A stretch of 64,000 nucleotides of DNA from Paenibacillus cellulosilyticus (GCF_003182255.1 NZ_QGTQ01000023.1:39994-103993), one strand, 5' to 3'. Positions 52,281-63,686 are shown, counted from the stretch's first letter. The notes: generated by a model not told the origin, from the sequence alone. Made by a program: numbers and translations.

Positions 52281-53231
52281 ATGAAGAAAGACCGATTGCT
52301 GCGGGGACTGGTATCTCTGCAGGCGTTATGTATGATAGTCGTTGCTGTCGTTGTTACGAGCCATTATGTGCCGTTTCTGCGGGTGAAGGCGGTAGAGCCT
52401 TCTGAAGAGCCGGGGGCGAACAAGGGGCTGGGAGGCAATGCAACAGTAGGTACGATTGGCGGCCGTACGTTTACCGAGCAGGAACTCGATAATGAACTAC
52501 GCCGCCGATATGGGGAGGACATGCTTCGCAAGATGATGCTTCGCGAAGCGGTCCAGCAGGAGGCTGCAGCAGATGGCCTCGACATCACATCGGAGCAGCT
52601 CCAATTGGAGCTGTCTCGAATGATGGATGGTTATGAATCAGAAACGGATTACTATGAAGCAATGAGGACCCAGCTCGGTTTATCGCGGCAGGACATTGCG
52701 GACGACGCCCGATACAATTTGCTTCTCGAGCAAATCGCGATTCGTAACGTGAACGTGACAGACGAACAGGTGGATACATACATAAACGAGCACGAAGCTG
52801 AATTTGCAGGGGAAACGGAACTTCATCTTCGCTGGATATTGCTGTCGACACGAACCACAGCGAGTACAATTCTTCAACGTCTCCAAAATGGCGAAGATTT
52901 CGAGCAACTAGCACAGTCTGAATCCATCGATACGTTTACGGCCGATAGCGGCGGCGATTTGGGTCTGATCGAATCGGATGATCCATTCATCGAGCAAGCG
53001 CTGCTGGATACAGCGGAAGCGCTGGAGGTCGGTGAGATCGGCGGGCCAATTAAGACGGAGGGCGGCTATGCTGTTATTCGTCTGGACGAACGCCGGGAGC
53101 ATGGGGGCTTAGTCGGTGACCGTTTGGTAGAAGAAGCTTCGCGTCGTGTTGCCCTTGAGCATGCAGATCCACTGCCTCAGGTAGAAGATGCTCTGCTTGC
53201 CAGATACAATGCACGATCGACAATGCCTTAA
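52281..53231 (+). CDS. PrsA/SurA-like peptidyl-prolyl isomerase, membrane-anchored (YacD-like)
   Basis: About 316 residues. An uncleaved membrane helix near residues 10-30 (LVSLQALCMIVVAVVVTSHY) with no lipobox anchors a SurA-type N-domain (TFTEQELDNELRRRYG) and a parvulin rotamase core (LHLRWILLST ... GGPIKTEGGYAVIRLDE). Position after hslO and before cysK matches B. subtilis yacD. The start is uncertain: ATG at 52281 has a weak site, TTG at 52272 is the alternative. A second foldase of this type (1446) is a lipoprotein. Confidence 0.87.
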   Translation: MKKDRLLRGLVSLQALCMIVVAVVVTSHYVPFLRVKAVEPSEEPGANKGLGGNATVGTIGGRTFTEQELDNELRRRYGEDMLRKMMLREAVQQEAAADGLDITSEQLQLELSRMMDGYESETDYYEAMRTQLGLSRQDIADDARYNLLLEQIAIRNVNVTDEQVDTYINEHEAEFAGETELHLRWILLSTRTTASTILQRLQNGEDFEQLAQSESIDTFTADSGGDLGLIESDDPFIEQALLDTAEALEVGEIGGPIKTEGGYAVIRLDERREHGGLVGDRLVEEASRRVALEHADPLPQVEDALLARYNARSTMP

Positions 53232-53346
53232 ACCTTTCTGGAAATATAATCCTTTATATGTTTGTGCATATGTAAGTTTATACTTCCCTAGAACGAAACG
53301 CCCTTGTACTGTTACGTTTCATCTGGAATCGACAGGAAAGAAGGTA

Positions 53347-53375
53347 TTGACAATTTCATATGGCGTTGATAAGAT
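53347..53375 (+). promoter_or_regulatory. Sigma-A promoter of cysK
   Basis: TTGACA (53347-53352), 17 bases, TAAGAT (53370-53375). A GGAATT directly after the -10 recalls the core of the CymR sulfur-repressor site, but the rest of that motif was not confirmed. No T-box or S-box is seen. Confidence 0.6.
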
Positions 53376-53426
53376 TGGAATTAGTAAAACCTACTGAACT
53401 AGTCGGAATAAGGAGGCAGTTTATCA

Positions 53427-54365
53427 ATGGCTAAGATTGTTCAAAGTGTTACAGAACTGATCGGGGATACACCGCTTGTGCGTCTCAACCGTCTTGTGCC
53501 GGAAGACAGCGCTGAAATCTATGTAAAGCTGGAGTACCAGAATCCAGGCGCAAGCGTTAAGGATCGTATTGCAATCAGCATGATTGAAGCAGCAGAGCAG
53601 GAAGGCATTCTGAAGCCAGGTGCTACGATCGTTGAACCAACGAGCGGTAACACGGGTATCGGTCTTGCATTGGTAGCAGCTGCTAAAGGATATAAAGCGA
53701 TTCTCGTTATGCCTGAGACGATGAGCCTTGAGCGCCGCAACCTGCTTCGCGCTTACGGTGCAGACCTCGTGCTGACGCCAGGATCCGAAGGTATGAACGG
53801 TGCAGTTAAGAAAGCAGAAGAGCTTGCGCAAGAAAACCCAAGCTACTTCATGCCGCAACAATTCAAGAACCAAGCAAACGTGAAGATCCACCGCGAAACG
53901 ACAGGTCCTGAGATCGTTGAAGCGATCAACTCGCTTGACGGCAAGCTGGATGCTTTCATCGCAGGTATCGGTACGGGTGGTACGATTTCCGGTGCTGGTG
54001 AAGTGCTGAAGAATAACTTCGACGGCATCAAAGTATACGCTGTTGAGCCATCTGCATCGCCAATTCTGTCCGGTGGCAAACCAGGTCCTCACAAAATTCA
54101 AGGTATCGGCGCTAACTTCATTCCTGATATCCTGAACCGTGAGATCTATGACGGCATCATCACAGTTGAGAACGACGATGCATTCGAGACGGCGCGCCGC
54201 GCTGCTCGTGAAGAAGGCATCCTGTGCGGTATTTCGTCCGGCGCAGCGATCTTCGCAGCTCTGCAAGTGGCGAAAGAGCTTGGCAAAGGCAAACGTGTTG
54301 TTGCAATCGTTCCTTCGAACGGCGAACGTTACCTGAGCACGCCGCTCTTCAACTTCGAGAACTAA
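53427..54365 (+). CDS. cysK: Cysteine synthase A (O-acetylserine sulfhydrylase)
   Basis: 312 residues. PLP enzyme making cysteine from O-acetylserine and sulfide. The PLP lysine is in [12 protein letters not shown] (~42), the substrate loop is [11 protein letters not shown] (~70) and the phosphate loop [12 protein letters not shown] (~180). TAAGGAGG precedes ATG. Transcribed alone, between its own promoter and terminator. Confidence 0.96.
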   Translation: MAKIVQSVTELIGDTPLVRLNRLVPEDSAEIYVKLEYQNPGASVKDRIAISMIEAAEQEGILKPGATIVEPTSGNTGIGLALVAAAKGYKAILVMPETMSLERRNLLRAYGADLVLTPGSEGMNGAVKKAEELAQENPSYFMPQQFKNQANVKIHRETTGPEIVEAINSLDGKLDAFIAGIGTGGTISGAGEVLKNNFDGIKVYAVEPSASPILSGGKPGPHKIQGIGANFIPDILNREIYDGIITVENDDAFETARRAAREEGILCGISSGAAIFAALQVAKELGKGKRVVAIVPSNGERYLSTPLFNFEN

Positions 54366-54388
54366 TTCATTTCTTCGATAAACCTTTC

Positions 54389-54424
54389 AAGGTCCTCCAT
54401 TCCTCCGAATGGAGGCCTTTTTTG
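54389..54424 (+). terminator. Intrinsic terminator after cysK
   Basis: Arms AAGGTCCTCCATT (54389-54401) and AATGGAGGCCTT (54408-54419), one bulge, then TTTTT. Confidence 0.9.
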
Positions 54425-54534
54425 CTTGCATAGCCTGCGAGCACAGGTGGGGAGCGGCTTTTCTTTTTGTTGTCGATTCTGTATACTAGGCGAAATAGCC
54501 GGAATCGGCATGGATGAACGGGGGGTAGACAAGA

Positions 54535-56103
54535 GTGGTCATCGACTGGGAGCAGTGGCTTCAGTGGCATAATGAACGGACATTTACGACCCTGCCGATG
54601 CTCCATAAGCAGCCGTTGGTCGGCTTAGAGAGCAGTACAGTTGCTTCATGGGAATCGGCATGGCAGAACGCAGCTCCTTATTCGATCGTGCTGGAGAGCG
54701 GCAAGGGGGGCCGGTATACCTATTTGGGGCTTCATCCGGTATCGGTAATCCAAGGCAAGGACGAGCATGCGACATCGACCGAGTGGATGGGTCAGAAGGC
54801 CGGAGATGCGATAGAGTGGCAGGGCCAACCGATTGATGTCGTTCGGCGGTGGATGAAGCCATACATCGGGCCAGCGCTTCATAACGGTCCCAAATGGACG
54901 GGCGGCTGTGCGGGCTTTTGGAGCTACGACATTATTCGTTCCATTGAACGGCTGCCGGTACAGGCAAGCGACGATTTAGGACTGCCGGATTATTTATTTA
55001 TGCGCTTCGACGAGCTGTGGATCGTGGATCGTGAAGAGGGAGCGCTCTACTGCGCAGTCAACACAGGAGTACGTTCCGACTTGACCGAGCAGGAGCTTCG
55101 TTTACAGTACGAACAGGCTTGTGCAAGGACGGAGGCGATGGCGGCCTTTTGGGTTAAGCTGTTCGGTAAGGAGCAGGCTGCAGCAGAGGCTGTCAAGCTG
55201 CGTGAGCGGCGCCTGCGCACGCTGGACCATGAATCGCTAGCCGTTAATGTCGAAGCGGTGCAGGATACGTTCTCGCCGTTTGGCAGGGATGCTTATGAGG
55301 ACGCCGTTCGCCGCATTCAACAGTATATTGGTCAAGGTGATGTGTTCCAGGTCAATTTATCGCTTCGTCAGAGTAAAAAGGCCGCGGTGCCCGCTGAGGA
55401 ACTTTATGAGTGGCTAAGGCTTGTAAACCCGTCGCCGTACATGGGCTTCATGCGCAGCCCAGACTTCCAGCTTGTATCCGGCTCGCCCGAATTACTCGTC
55501 GAGCTGCGCAATGGACTGCTGGCTACGCGGCCTATTGCCGGCACGCGCCGCCGCGGGCAGACAGCCGAGGAGGATGCCGCGATGGAGCGGGAGCTTCTCG
55601 AATCGGAGAAGGAGCGGGCAGAGCATATTATGCTTGTCGATCTGGAGCGCAACGATCTTGGACGGATCTCGAAGTATGGATCGGTGCATGTGAAGGAACT
55701 GATGGTCATTGAACGCTACTCGCATGTGATGCATCTGGTCTCCCAGGTCGATGGTCAGCTTGCGGATGGCAAGGATGCATTCGATGTCATTGCAGCGACC
55801 TTCCCGGGCGGAACGATTACAGGTGCGCCTAAGATTCGGACGATGGAAATCATCGAAGAGCTGGAGCCAACACGCCGCGGACCGTATACCGGTTCCCTCG
55901 GATGGATTGACTACTGTGGCAATATGGAATTTAATATAATTATTAGAACGATGACCGTACAAGACGGTGTTGTTCATATCCAGACTGGAGCAGGTATCGT
56001 CATCGATTCTATTCCGGAGCGGGAATATTATGAATCCCTTAACAAAGCGAAGGCACAGTGGAAAGCCATTCAACTTAGCGAACGCTTTGACAAAGTGGAA
56101 TAG
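54535..56103 (+). CDS. pabB: Aminodeoxychorismate synthase component I
   Basis: 522 residues. With PabA it aminates chorismate for p-aminobenzoate synthesis. An N-terminal Anth_synt_I_N-type domain is followed by the chorismate-binding domain with [24 protein letters not shown] and [18 protein letters not shown]. It resembles TrpE, but the folate operon context supports PabB. GTG start after GGGGGG. First gene of pabB-pabA-pabC-folP-folB-folK-yazB. Confidence 0.93.
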   Translation: MVIDWEQWLQWHNERTFTTLPMLHKQPLVGLESSTVASWESAWQNAAPYSIVLESGKGGRYTYLGLHPVSVIQGKDEHATSTEWMGQKAGDAIEWQGQPIDVVRRWMKPYIGPALHNGPKWTGGCAGFWSYDIIRSIERLPVQASDDLGLPDYLFMRFDELWIVDREEGALYCAVNTGVRSDLTEQELRLQYEQACARTEAMAAFWVKLFGKEQAAAEAVKLRERRLRTLDHESLAVNVEAVQDTFSPFGRDAYEDAVRRIQQYIGQGDVFQVNLSLRQSKKAAVPAEELYEWLRLVNPSPYMGFMRSPDFQLVSGSPELLVELRNGLLATRPIAGTRRRGQTAEEDAAMERELLESEKERAEHIMLVDLERNDLGRISKYGSVHVKELMVIERYSHVMHLVSQVDGQLADGKDAFDVIAATFPGGTITGAPKIRTMEIIEELEPTRRGPYTGSLGWIDYCGNMEFNIIIRTMTVQDGVVHIQTGAGIVIDSIPEREYYESLNKAKAQWKAIQLSERFDKVE

Positions 56104-56117
56104 AAGGGGGAGTCGAC

Positions 56118-56699
56118 ATGATTCTTGTTATCGACAACTACGATTCTTTTACGTACAACCTGGTGCAATACTTGGGTGAGCTGGGGGAAGACATTATCGT
56201 CAAACGTAATGACGAGATCGGTTTGGACGACATCGCTGCACTTGCACCAGACCACATTCTTATCTCCCCAGGGCCTTGTTCGCCGAATGAAGCCGGTATC
56301 AGCCTTGCAGTCATCGATCGGTTCAAAGGTGAGATTCCGATCTTCGGCGTCTGCTTAGGCCATCAATCGATTGGACAAGCATTTGGCGGTGACGTCGTTC
56401 GTGCGGAGAAGCTGATGCATGGCAAGACATCTGAGATTTTGCATGACGGCAAGAAGATTTTCGAAGGAATTCCATCCCCATTCACTGCAACTCGCTACCA
56501 CTCGCTTATCGTGAAGCGGGAGACGCTTCCGGATTGCCTCGAGATTACGGCAGAGACGGCGGAAGGCGAGATTATGGGTCTGCGTCACAAAGAGTATCCG
56601 ATTGAAGGCGTACAATTTCACCCGGAATCGATTATTACTGAGAACGGCCTGAACATGCTGCGCAACTTCCTCTCTTTGCGAGCGGGCGCAACGCGATGA
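56118..56699 (+). CDS. pabA: Glutamine amidotransferase, aminodeoxychorismate/anthranilate synthase component II
   Basis: 193 residues, class I glutamine amidotransferase. Nucleophile Cys in [16 protein letters not shown] (~79) and His-Glu in [12 protein letters not shown] (~170). In B. subtilis one such protein (TrpG/PabA) serves both folate and tryptophan pathways, which may apply here. AAGGGGGAG precedes ATG. Its stop overlaps the pabC start (ATGA). Confidence 0.95.
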   Translation: MILVIDNYDSFTYNLVQYLGELGEDIIVKRNDEIGLDDIAALAPDHILISPGPCSPNEAGISLAVIDRFKGEIPIFGVCLGHQSIGQAFGGDVVRAEKLMHGKTSEILHDGKKIFEGIPSPFTATRYHSLIVKRETLPDCLEITAETAEGEIMGLRHKEYPIEGVQFHPESIITENGLNMLRNFLSLRAGATR

Positions 56700-57574
56700 A
56701 GGTCGGGTACAACGGTTCCGTTATAGATGCGGAGAAAGCTGTGGTCGGCGTATTCGACCACGGCTTTTTGTACGGTCTAGGCTTATTCGAGACATTCCGT
56801 ACATACAACGGGCTGCCGCACCTGCTGGATCGGCATCTTCGTCGGCTCACGGATGGCTGCAAGGCGCTGCAGATCAACTACATACCGGATGGGCAGGCAA
56901 TTCGGGATTGGCTTGCAGAGGTAATGGAAGCTAACGATCTGCCGGACGCTTATGTACGGATGACCGTATCGGCCGGCGATGAGGGACTTGGTCTGCCTAC
57001 GGGCGCCTACGGCAAACCGAACGTATGGCTGCTTGTGAAGCAGCTGCCAGCAACCCCGCCGTCCGTCTATGAGCAGGGACGGGAGCTGCGATTGCTGAAG
57101 ACGGTAAGGAATACGCCGGAGGGTGATATTCGCTTAAAGTCGCTGCACTATATGAATAATATAATCGCCAAGCAGGAGCTGCTGCATGCTGGCGCATCAA
57201 CAGGGGCGGAGGGTCTTCTGCTGACGAAGGAAGGCTATCTGTCGGAGGGGATCGTCAGCAATCTGTTTTTTGTCCGCAACAATCAAGTATGCACACCATC
57301 ACTCGACGCCGGAATCCTGCCAGGCATTACCCGTGAACGTGTGATGGAACTGGCGGCCGTTGTGGGTCATCCTGTAGAGGAAGGGCTTTATGGCTGGGAT
57401 GATCTTGTGAGAGCGGAAGAGATATGGATGACGAGCTCTATTCAAGAGCTTGTTCCGATAACCACGCTGACCGATTGGGATGGCAATATCCATCGCGTTG
57501 GCAGCGGACATGCTGGTCCTATACATCGTCAATTGTTGACCAACTATCGGCAGGAATGCAGTAAGGAGGATTAG
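56696..57574 (+). CDS. pabC: Aminodeoxychorismate lyase PabC
   Basis: 292 residues, PLP-dependent class IV aminotransferase fold. Releases pyruvate from aminodeoxychorismate to give p-aminobenzoate. The PLP lysine is in [17 protein letters not shown] (~147), with [22 protein letters not shown] and [10 protein letters not shown] typical of the fold. ATG overlaps the pabA stop, so translation is coupled. Confidence 0.93.
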   Translation: MKVGYNGSVIDAEKAVVGVFDHGFLYGLGLFETFRTYNGLPHLLDRHLRRLTDGCKALQINYIPDGQAIRDWLAEVMEANDLPDAYVRMTVSAGDEGLGLPTGAYGKPNVWLLVKQLPATPPSVYEQGRELRLLKTVRNTPEGDIRLKSLHYMNNIIAKQELLHAGASTGAEGLLLTKEGYLSEGIVSNLFFVRNNQVCTPSLDAGILPGITRERVMELAAVVGHPVEEGLYGWDDLVRAEEIWMTSSIQELVPITTLTDWDGNIHRVGSGHAGPIHRQLLTNYRQECSKED

Positions 57575-57575
57575 C

Positions 57576-58442
57576 GTGAACATCATTGAACATCAACCAG
57601 CCGTGCGCACCGTCCAATTGAGCGGCGGAGTTACACTTGAGCTCGGGAGACGCACGCTCATCATGGGCATTTTGAATGCAACGCCAGACTCCTTCTCGGA
57701 TGGAGGGAGCTACGCTAACGTATCGGCAGCCGTAGAACGGGCGAAACAGATGGCTGAAGAAGGCGCAGATATTATCGATATAGGCGGTGAGTCGACTCGT
57801 CCGGGATTTACGCCAGTGTCAGAGGAAGAAGAAATAAGTCGGGTCGTGCCGGTTATTCGTGCGCTGCGAGAAGCGCTTCCGCAGATGGCACTGTCGATCG
57901 ACACCTATAAGGCGGAGACTGCACGTCATGCTTTAGAAGCAGGTGCTCATATCGTGAACGATATTTGGGCGCTTCAGTACAGTCCAGAGATGGCGAAGGT
58001 TGTAGCCGAATTCGGCTGCCCTGTCATCGTTAACCACAATCGACCGGAGCGGGACTATACTGATTTTGTTGCGGATGTTCTTGCCGACCTGCAGGAGAGC
58101 GTTCGAATTGCACATGAAGCGGGCGTCCGCGATGAGCAGATTTGGCTCGATCCGGGGATCGGCTTCGCTAAGGACTATGCGGAGAATATTGCGATGATGG
58201 GCAGGCTGTCGGACCTGGCCGCACTTGGGTATCCTGTGCTTCTCGGCACTTCGCGCAAAGGATTCATCGGCCAGGCACTCGGAGGCGTTCCGGTGAATGA
58301 TCGAGTAGAAGGTACAGCCGCTACTGTAACGCTTGGCATTGCACAAGGATGCGGAATCGTCCGTGTTCATGATGTTCGGGCCATGAAGCGGACAGCAATG
58401 ATGACCGATGCGATCGTTTACCGGGACCGCCAGCGCGGCTAA
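57576..58442 (+). CDS. folP: Dihydropteroate synthase
   Basis: 288 residues. Condenses p-aminobenzoate with hydroxymethyl-dihydropterin pyrophosphate; the sulfonamide target. Motifs: MGILNATPDSFSDGGSY (~32), IDIGGESTRPGFTPV (~68), SIDTYKAETARHAL, and the C-terminal GTSRKGFIG. GTG start after AAGGAGG. Followed by the 68-bp tandem repeat. Confidence 0.95.
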   Translation: MNIIEHQPAVRTVQLSGGVTLELGRRTLIMGILNATPDSFSDGGSYANVSAAVERAKQMAEEGADIIDIGGESTRPGFTPVSEEEEISRVVPVIRALREALPQMALSIDTYKAETARHALEAGAHIVNDIWALQYSPEMAKVVAEFGCPVIVNHNRPERDYTDFVADVLADLQESVRIAHEAGVRDEQIWLDPGIGFAKDYAENIAMMGRLSDLAALGYPVLLGTSRKGFIGQALGGVPVNDRVEGTAATVTLGIAQGCGIVRVHDVRAMKRTAMMTDAIVYRDRQRG

Positions 58443-58448
58443 GGATTA

Positions 58449-58623
58449 CTTAACGGGCAGTAGAATCGAGGAAGCAAGCAAATTGCTAAGTGTATGCTTA
58501 TGATGCAAGCAATTTGCTTAACGGGCAGTAGAATCGAAGAAGCAAGCAAATTGCTAGGTGTATGCTTACGATGCAAGCAATTTGCTTAACGGGCAGTAGA
58601 ATCGAAGAAGCAAGCAAATTGCT
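58449..58623 (+). repeat. 68-bp hairpin-forming tandem repeat (2.6 copies) between folP and folB
   Basis: Copies start at 58449, 58517 and 58585 (exact 68-base period; copies 1 and 2 differ at only a few positions; copy 3 stops after 39 bases). Every full unit contains AAGCAAATTGCT and AGCAATTTGCTT, which form a 12-bp stem with a 20-base loop. The truncated third unit ends four bases before the folB ribosome binding site and can pair with the right arm of unit 2. Confidence 0.92.
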
Positions 58624-58639
58624 TTTAGGAGACATGAAG

Positions 58640-59026
58640 ATGGACACAATGACGTTGAAAGCGATGCGTTTTTTCGGGTATCATGGCGTATACGCAGAAG
58701 AGAATAAGCTCGGGCAGAAGTTCGAGGTAGAGCTGGAGCTGAAGCTGGATCTGTCGCGGGCTGCGATGGAAGACGATTTGGATGCCACTATTAACTACGC
58801 TGAGCTGCATGCTGTAACGAAAGAAATCGTAGAAGGACCGCCGTTCAAGTTGATCGAAGCGCTCGCTGGCGCCATTGCAACGCGGCTTCTACAGTCTTAT
58901 ACTAATCTCAATGAAGTGACGGTTCGTGTCACGAAACCGAATCCGCCATTCGAAATTTACTTCGATGGGGTAACGGTCGAGCTTCGCAGAAAGCGGGATG
59001 AGCATGGTACAATCGTTCCCGTCTGA
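58640..59026 (+). CDS. folB: Dihydroneopterin aldolase
   Basis: 128 residues. Converts dihydroneopterin to hydroxymethyl-dihydropterin plus glycolaldehyde. Family motifs: FFGYHGVYAEENKLGQKFEVE at the start and TINYAELHAVTKEIVEGPPFKLIEALA with the catalytic and binding residues, plus VRVTKPNPPF. ATG at 58640 is eight bases after AGGAG; ATG at 58634 is too close, and in-frame codons further upstream lie in the tandem repeat. Confidence 0.93.
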   Translation: MDTMTLKAMRFFGYHGVYAEENKLGQKFEVELELKLDLSRAAMEDDLDATINYAELHAVTKEIVEGPPFKLIEALAGAIATRLLQSYTNLNEVTVRVTKPNPPFEIYFDGVTVELRRKRDEHGTIVPV

Positions 59027-59531
59027 TCAGGCGGGACTTTATGAAGCTTACGTAGCGCTTGGCTCTAACCTGGGTGACCGGGAGCAGACGCTGCGGCAAG
59101 CGATTGAACAACTCTCAGCGGCAGAGGGTATTCAGGTCGAGCGTGTATCTGATATATATGAGACCGACCCGGTCGGCTACACAGATCAACCGGCATTTTT
59201 GAACATGGCGGTCGCCATTCGTACGTCGCTTACACCGGATGATTTGCTGAGTGTATTATTTGATGTTGAGCATCACCTCGGCCGTGTGCGTGATATCCGC
59301 TTTGGTCCACGGACGGTCGATCTTGATTTGCTCTTGTATGAAGGGGTTACGATGGATACGGAGCGGCTCATACTGCCGCATCCCCGTATGATGGAGAGAG
59401 CTTTTGTATTGGTGCCGCTTTGCGACGTGCTGACGATGGCACATCCGCTTCGCGCGGCGGTAGAGCAGTCTGCCACATTGGCCTGTCAGGACGGAAAGGA
59501 AGGCATCAAGCGATGGATAACGATCTGTTAG
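58998..59531 (+). CDS. folK: Hydroxymethyl-dihydropterin pyrophosphokinase
   Basis: 177 residues. Transfers pyrophosphate from ATP to hydroxymethyl-dihydropterin. Motifs: YVALGSNLGDREQTL (~19), IYETDPVGYTDQPAFLN, and the Mg-binding RFGPRTVDLDLLLY (~100), then LPHPRMMERAFVL. It overlaps folB by 29 bases and yazB by 19, so the three are coupled. ATG at 59004 is a possible alternative start. Confidence 0.94.
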   Translation: MSMVQSFPSDQAGLYEAYVALGSNLGDREQTLRQAIEQLSAAEGIQVERVSDIYETDPVGYTDQPAFLNMAVAIRTSLTPDDLLSVLFDVEHHLGRVRDIRFGPRTVDLDLLLYEGVTMDTERLILPHPRMMERAFVLVPLCDVLTMAHPLRAAVEQSATLACQDGKEGIKRWITIC

Positions 59532-59725
59532 CACAGCGCATCCGCGCTTTTCGCAAGTTGAAAGGATTTACCCAGCAGGAGCTGGCACAGCGGCTCGAGG
59601 TTTCGGTAGCAGTACTCGGTTCGTTGGAGCGGGGAACACGCAAGCCTGATCCGAAGCTGCTTACAAACATTGCGGATACGCTCGGGATTGACTACAATGA
59701 GTTAATTCGTATTAGCGGCACCTAG
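59513..59725 (+). CDS. yazB: Small XRE-type helix-turn-helix protein (YazB-like)
   Basis: 70 residues, essentially one HTH domain (RIRAFRKLKGFTQQELAQRL, VAVLGSLERGTRKPDPKLL). It occupies the position of yazB in B. subtilis. A regulator of unknown targets. GGAAAGGAAGG precedes ATG inside the end of folK. The frame is open further upstream but within folK. Confidence 0.88.
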   Translation: MDNDLLAQRIRAFRKLKGFTQQELAQRLEVSVAVLGSLERGTRKPDPKLLTNIADTLGIDYNELIRISGT

Positions 59726-59982
59726 GTAATATAAGAGGTAGTTCAAAAAGTCGTCTTTTGATCACGAAGTAAGTAAGGAAGCCGTTTCGACATCGAAGCT
59801 TGTGTTCACCTTCGAAGTCCGGTACTCATGTAGGTGTTGCCTACACTCCGTTCCTAGAAGTTATTTACGATACTTCCAAAGTTACAGCCTGCGAGCAAAT
59901 AACAGCTTCGTAAGCATAAGCTCCTTCAGGTTCTCGCAATCTTCTCGGGCTGAAAACCCGACTTTTTGAACACGTAATATAA
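59726..59982. mobile_element. MITE-like palindromic element between yazB and dusB
   Basis: A 231-base stretch (59741-59971) starts GTTCAAAAAGTCG and ends with its exact reverse complement CGACTTTTTGAAC. It is flanked by direct repeats GTAATATAA (59726-59734 and 59974-59982), which could be a target-site duplication. It has no coding capacity. An internal segment aligns to the diverged copy at 15553. The right end could double as a terminator for the folate operon. Confidence 0.65.
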
Positions 59983-60002
59983 CGGAAGGAGTTACGAGTA
60001 GC

Positions 60003-61031
60003 ATGCTGAAAATCGGAAACATCGAGATGAAGAACAATGTCGTACTTGCGCCGATGGCCGGCGTTTGCAACCCGGCCTTTCGTCTTATTGCCAAGGAGTT
60101 CGGAACAGGACTCGTCTGTGCAGAGATGGTAAGCGACAAAGCGATTCTGCACGGTAACAAAAGAACGTTGGAGATGCTCTTTGTCGATGAGCGCGAGAAG
60201 CCGCTTAGCTTGCAAATTTTCGGTGGCGACCGCAAATCGCTCGTCGAAGCTGCGAGGATCGTCGATAAACAGACGAATGCTGATATTATCGACATCAATA
60301 TGGGCTGCCCCGTTCCGAAAGTAACGAAGTGCGACGCGGGGGCGCGTTGGCTGCTTGATCCGAATAAGATTTATGAGATGGTTTCTGCTGTAACAGAAGC
60401 GGTCGACAAGCCGGTAACGGTGAAAATGCGCATTGGCTGGGATGATGAGCATATTTTCGCGGTTGAGAATGCACGCGCTGTTGAACGTGCTGGCGGAAGC
60501 GCGGTTAGTGTGCACGGCCGTACTCGTGAGCAGCTGTATACAGGTAAAGCCAATTGGGACATTATAAAAGAAGTTAAAGAAGCCGTATCCATTCCAGTCA
60601 TCGGCAACGGAGACGTATTCTCGCCAGAGGATGCGAAGCGAATGCTCGAGCATACAGGCGTGGACGGCGTTATGATCGGACGCGGCGCACTCGGCAATCC
60701 GTGGATGCTGTATCGTACAGTTCATTATTTGACACATGGCGAGCTGCTTCCGGATCCGACGCCAAAGGAGAAGATGGAGATCGCGATTCTGCACATGGAC
60801 CGTCTTTGCAGCCTGAAGGGTGAATCGACTGCGGTACGCGAGATGCGCAAGCATATGGCTTGGTATATGAAAGGTTTGCCGGGATCGGCACGCATCAAGG
60901 ACAACATTATGGAGGAGACGAGCCGCGACAATATGGTGGCGGTTTTGAACCAATATATCGAGTCGCTTCCAGAGGATGCGCATAAGCCGATATCCGCTAA
61001 ATGGTCGGATGACGAAGCGGCTGCACAGTAG
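60003..61031 (+). CDS. dusB: tRNA-dihydrouridine synthase DusB
   Basis: 342 residues. FMN enzyme reducing uridines in tRNA. Motifs: VVLAPMAGVCNPAFRLIAKE at the start, DINMGCPVPKVTKCDAGARWL with the catalytic cysteine (~100), VKMRIGWDD and GVMIGRGALGNPWML. Ribosome site GGAAGGAG lies 12 bases before ATG, just outside the palindromic element. Homologous to B. subtilis yacF. Confidence 0.94.
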   Translation: MLKIGNIEMKNNVVLAPMAGVCNPAFRLIAKEFGTGLVCAEMVSDKAILHGNKRTLEMLFVDEREKPLSLQIFGGDRKSLVEAARIVDKQTNADIIDINMGCPVPKVTKCDAGARWLLDPNKIYEMVSAVTEAVDKPVTVKMRIGWDDEHIFAVENARAVERAGGSAVSVHGRTREQLYTGKANWDIIKEVKEAVSIPVIGNGDVFSPEDAKRMLEHTGVDGVMIGRGALGNPWMLYRTVHYLTHGELLPDPTPKEKMEIAILHMDRLCSLKGESTAVREMRKHMAWYMKGLPGSARIKDNIMEETSRDNMVAVLNQYIESLPEDAHKPISAKWSDDEAAAQ

Positions 61032-61064
61032 GACAAGGAATGTCCCACAAGGGGCTGGCTTTGA

Positions 61065-61094
61065 TTGACATTTGATGTGATACTGCAATATAAT
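61065..61094 (+). promoter_or_regulatory. Sigma-A promoter of greA
   Basis: TTGACA (61065-61070), 18 bases, TATAAT (61089-61094): both hexamers perfect. Leader about 140 bases. Confidence 0.85.
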
Positions 61095-61242
61095 CAAGCA
61101 ATATAAACCCGAGCAAGCGCTTCATTACGTGTCCAACGGATGCGTCATGGGGCCAGCTTTGCGTAATATATTAAGTAATGGTGAATTCATACAGGCAAAC
61201 GAAGGTGTATGAAAATATGTCACACGACAGGAGAATCACAAG

Positions 61243-61719
61243 ATGAGCGATAAAGAGGTTATTCTGACTCAAGAAGGTCTGAAGAAGTTGGAAGAGGAAC
61301 TTGAAAACCTCAAATCGGTGAAACGCCGTGAAGTGGCTGAACGGATCAAAGTTGCCATTGGCTACGGTGACATCAGTGAGAACTCGGAATACGAGGACGC
61401 GAAGAACGAGCAGGCTTTTATCGAAGGTCGTATTATTACACTTGAGAAAATGCTGCGCAACGCGCGTATCATCAACAACGACGATATCGATACGGACACG
61501 GTAAGCATTGGTGCTACGGTATCCGTGCAAGACATGGAGTTCGGCGACGTTTTGGAATATACGATTGTCGGTACGGCTGAATCCGATCCGCTTAACAACA
61601 AAATTTCCAACGAAAGCCCGGTAGGAAAGACGATTCTGGGCAAAAAAGTCGGCGCAACTGTCGAAGTAAACGTCCCTGCCGGCATCATTCAATATAAAAT
61701 TCTTGAAATCAAAAAATAA
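61243..61719 (+). CDS. greA: Transcription elongation factor GreA
   Basis: 158 residues. An N-terminal coiled coil ([21 protein letters not shown] ... [16 protein letters not shown] with the acidic tip) inserts into RNA polymerase to stimulate transcript cleavage, and a C-terminal FKBP-like domain follows ([16 protein letters not shown]). ACAGGAG precedes ATG. It has its own promoter and terminator. Confidence 0.96.
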   Translation: MSDKEVILTQEGLKKLEEELENLKSVKRREVAERIKVAIGYGDISENSEYEDAKNEQAFIEGRIITLEKMLRNARIINNDDIDTDTVSIGATVSVQDMEFGDVLEYTIVGTAESDPLNNKISNESPVGKTILGKKVGATVEVNVPAGIIQYKILEIKK

Positions 61720-61738
61720 GGTTTACGTACGGCCCTTT

Positions 61739-61767
61739 CGAAAAAGCTTCCCTTGGAAGCTTTTTCG
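61739..61767 (+). terminator. Intrinsic terminator after greA
   Basis: CGAAAAAGCTTCC (61739-61751), loop CTT, GGAAGCTTTTTCG (61755-61767). It is fully palindromic and could work in both directions. Confidence 0.88.
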
Positions 61768-61778
61768 TTCGTAAGTGA

Positions 61779-63377
<1,599 letters not shown>

Positions 63378-63390
63378 ACACTGATTATAG

Positions 63391-63420
63391 AAGCCGACTG
63401 CCTTGTGCAGTCGGCTTTTT
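63391..63420 (+). terminator. Intrinsic terminator after lysS
   Basis: AAGCCGACTG (63391-63400) and CAGTCGGCTT (63408-63417), then a T run. Confidence 0.93.
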
Positions 63421-63452
63421 ATATGAAATCTCGACTTCATTGAAATTAGGGG

Positions 63453-63482
63453 TTGCAATTGGTTGTTCGACTATGGTATATT
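63453..63482 (+). promoter_or_regulatory. rRNA operon promoter, distal
   Basis: TTGCAA (63453-63458), 18 bases, TATATT (63477-63482). The most upstream of three stacked promoters before the 16S gene. Confidence 0.6.
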
Positions 63483-63571
63483 CTAATTCCGGCCGAGAAA
63501 CACGACGCCGGCGAGCTTAAAGCAAATCGAAATCGAAGTAAATAACTTTGAAAATAAGATATAAAAAAAGC

Positions 63572-63600
63572 TTGCACAACAAACGATCATGTGATACGAT
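63572..63600 (+). promoter_or_regulatory. rRNA operon promoter, middle
   Basis: TTGCAC (63572-63577), 17 bases, TACGAT (63595-63600), preceded by an A-rich tract that could be an UP element. Confidence 0.65.
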
Positions 63601-63635
63601 AATGAACGTTGTTGAAACGAAACAAAAAGAAATAC

Positions 63636-63664
63636 TTGACACACTGATTGACATCTGGTAAGAT
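63636..63664 (+). promoter_or_regulatory. rRNA operon promoter, proximal
   Basis: TTGACA (63636-63641), 17 bases, TAAGAT (63659-63664). Best -35 of the three; start about 90 bases before mature 16S. Confidence 0.75.
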
Positions 63665-63686
63665 GTAAAAGTTGTCAAAAATGATA

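Noticed and set aside
53232..53426. T-box or S-box riboswitch before cysK
   Set aside because: No specifier stem, T-box sequence or SAM-I core; the leader after the promoter is only ~45 bases.
59865..61097. A 410-codon minus-strand frame opposite dusB
   Set aside because: Shadow of dusB and of the palindromic element; no domain and no start signal.
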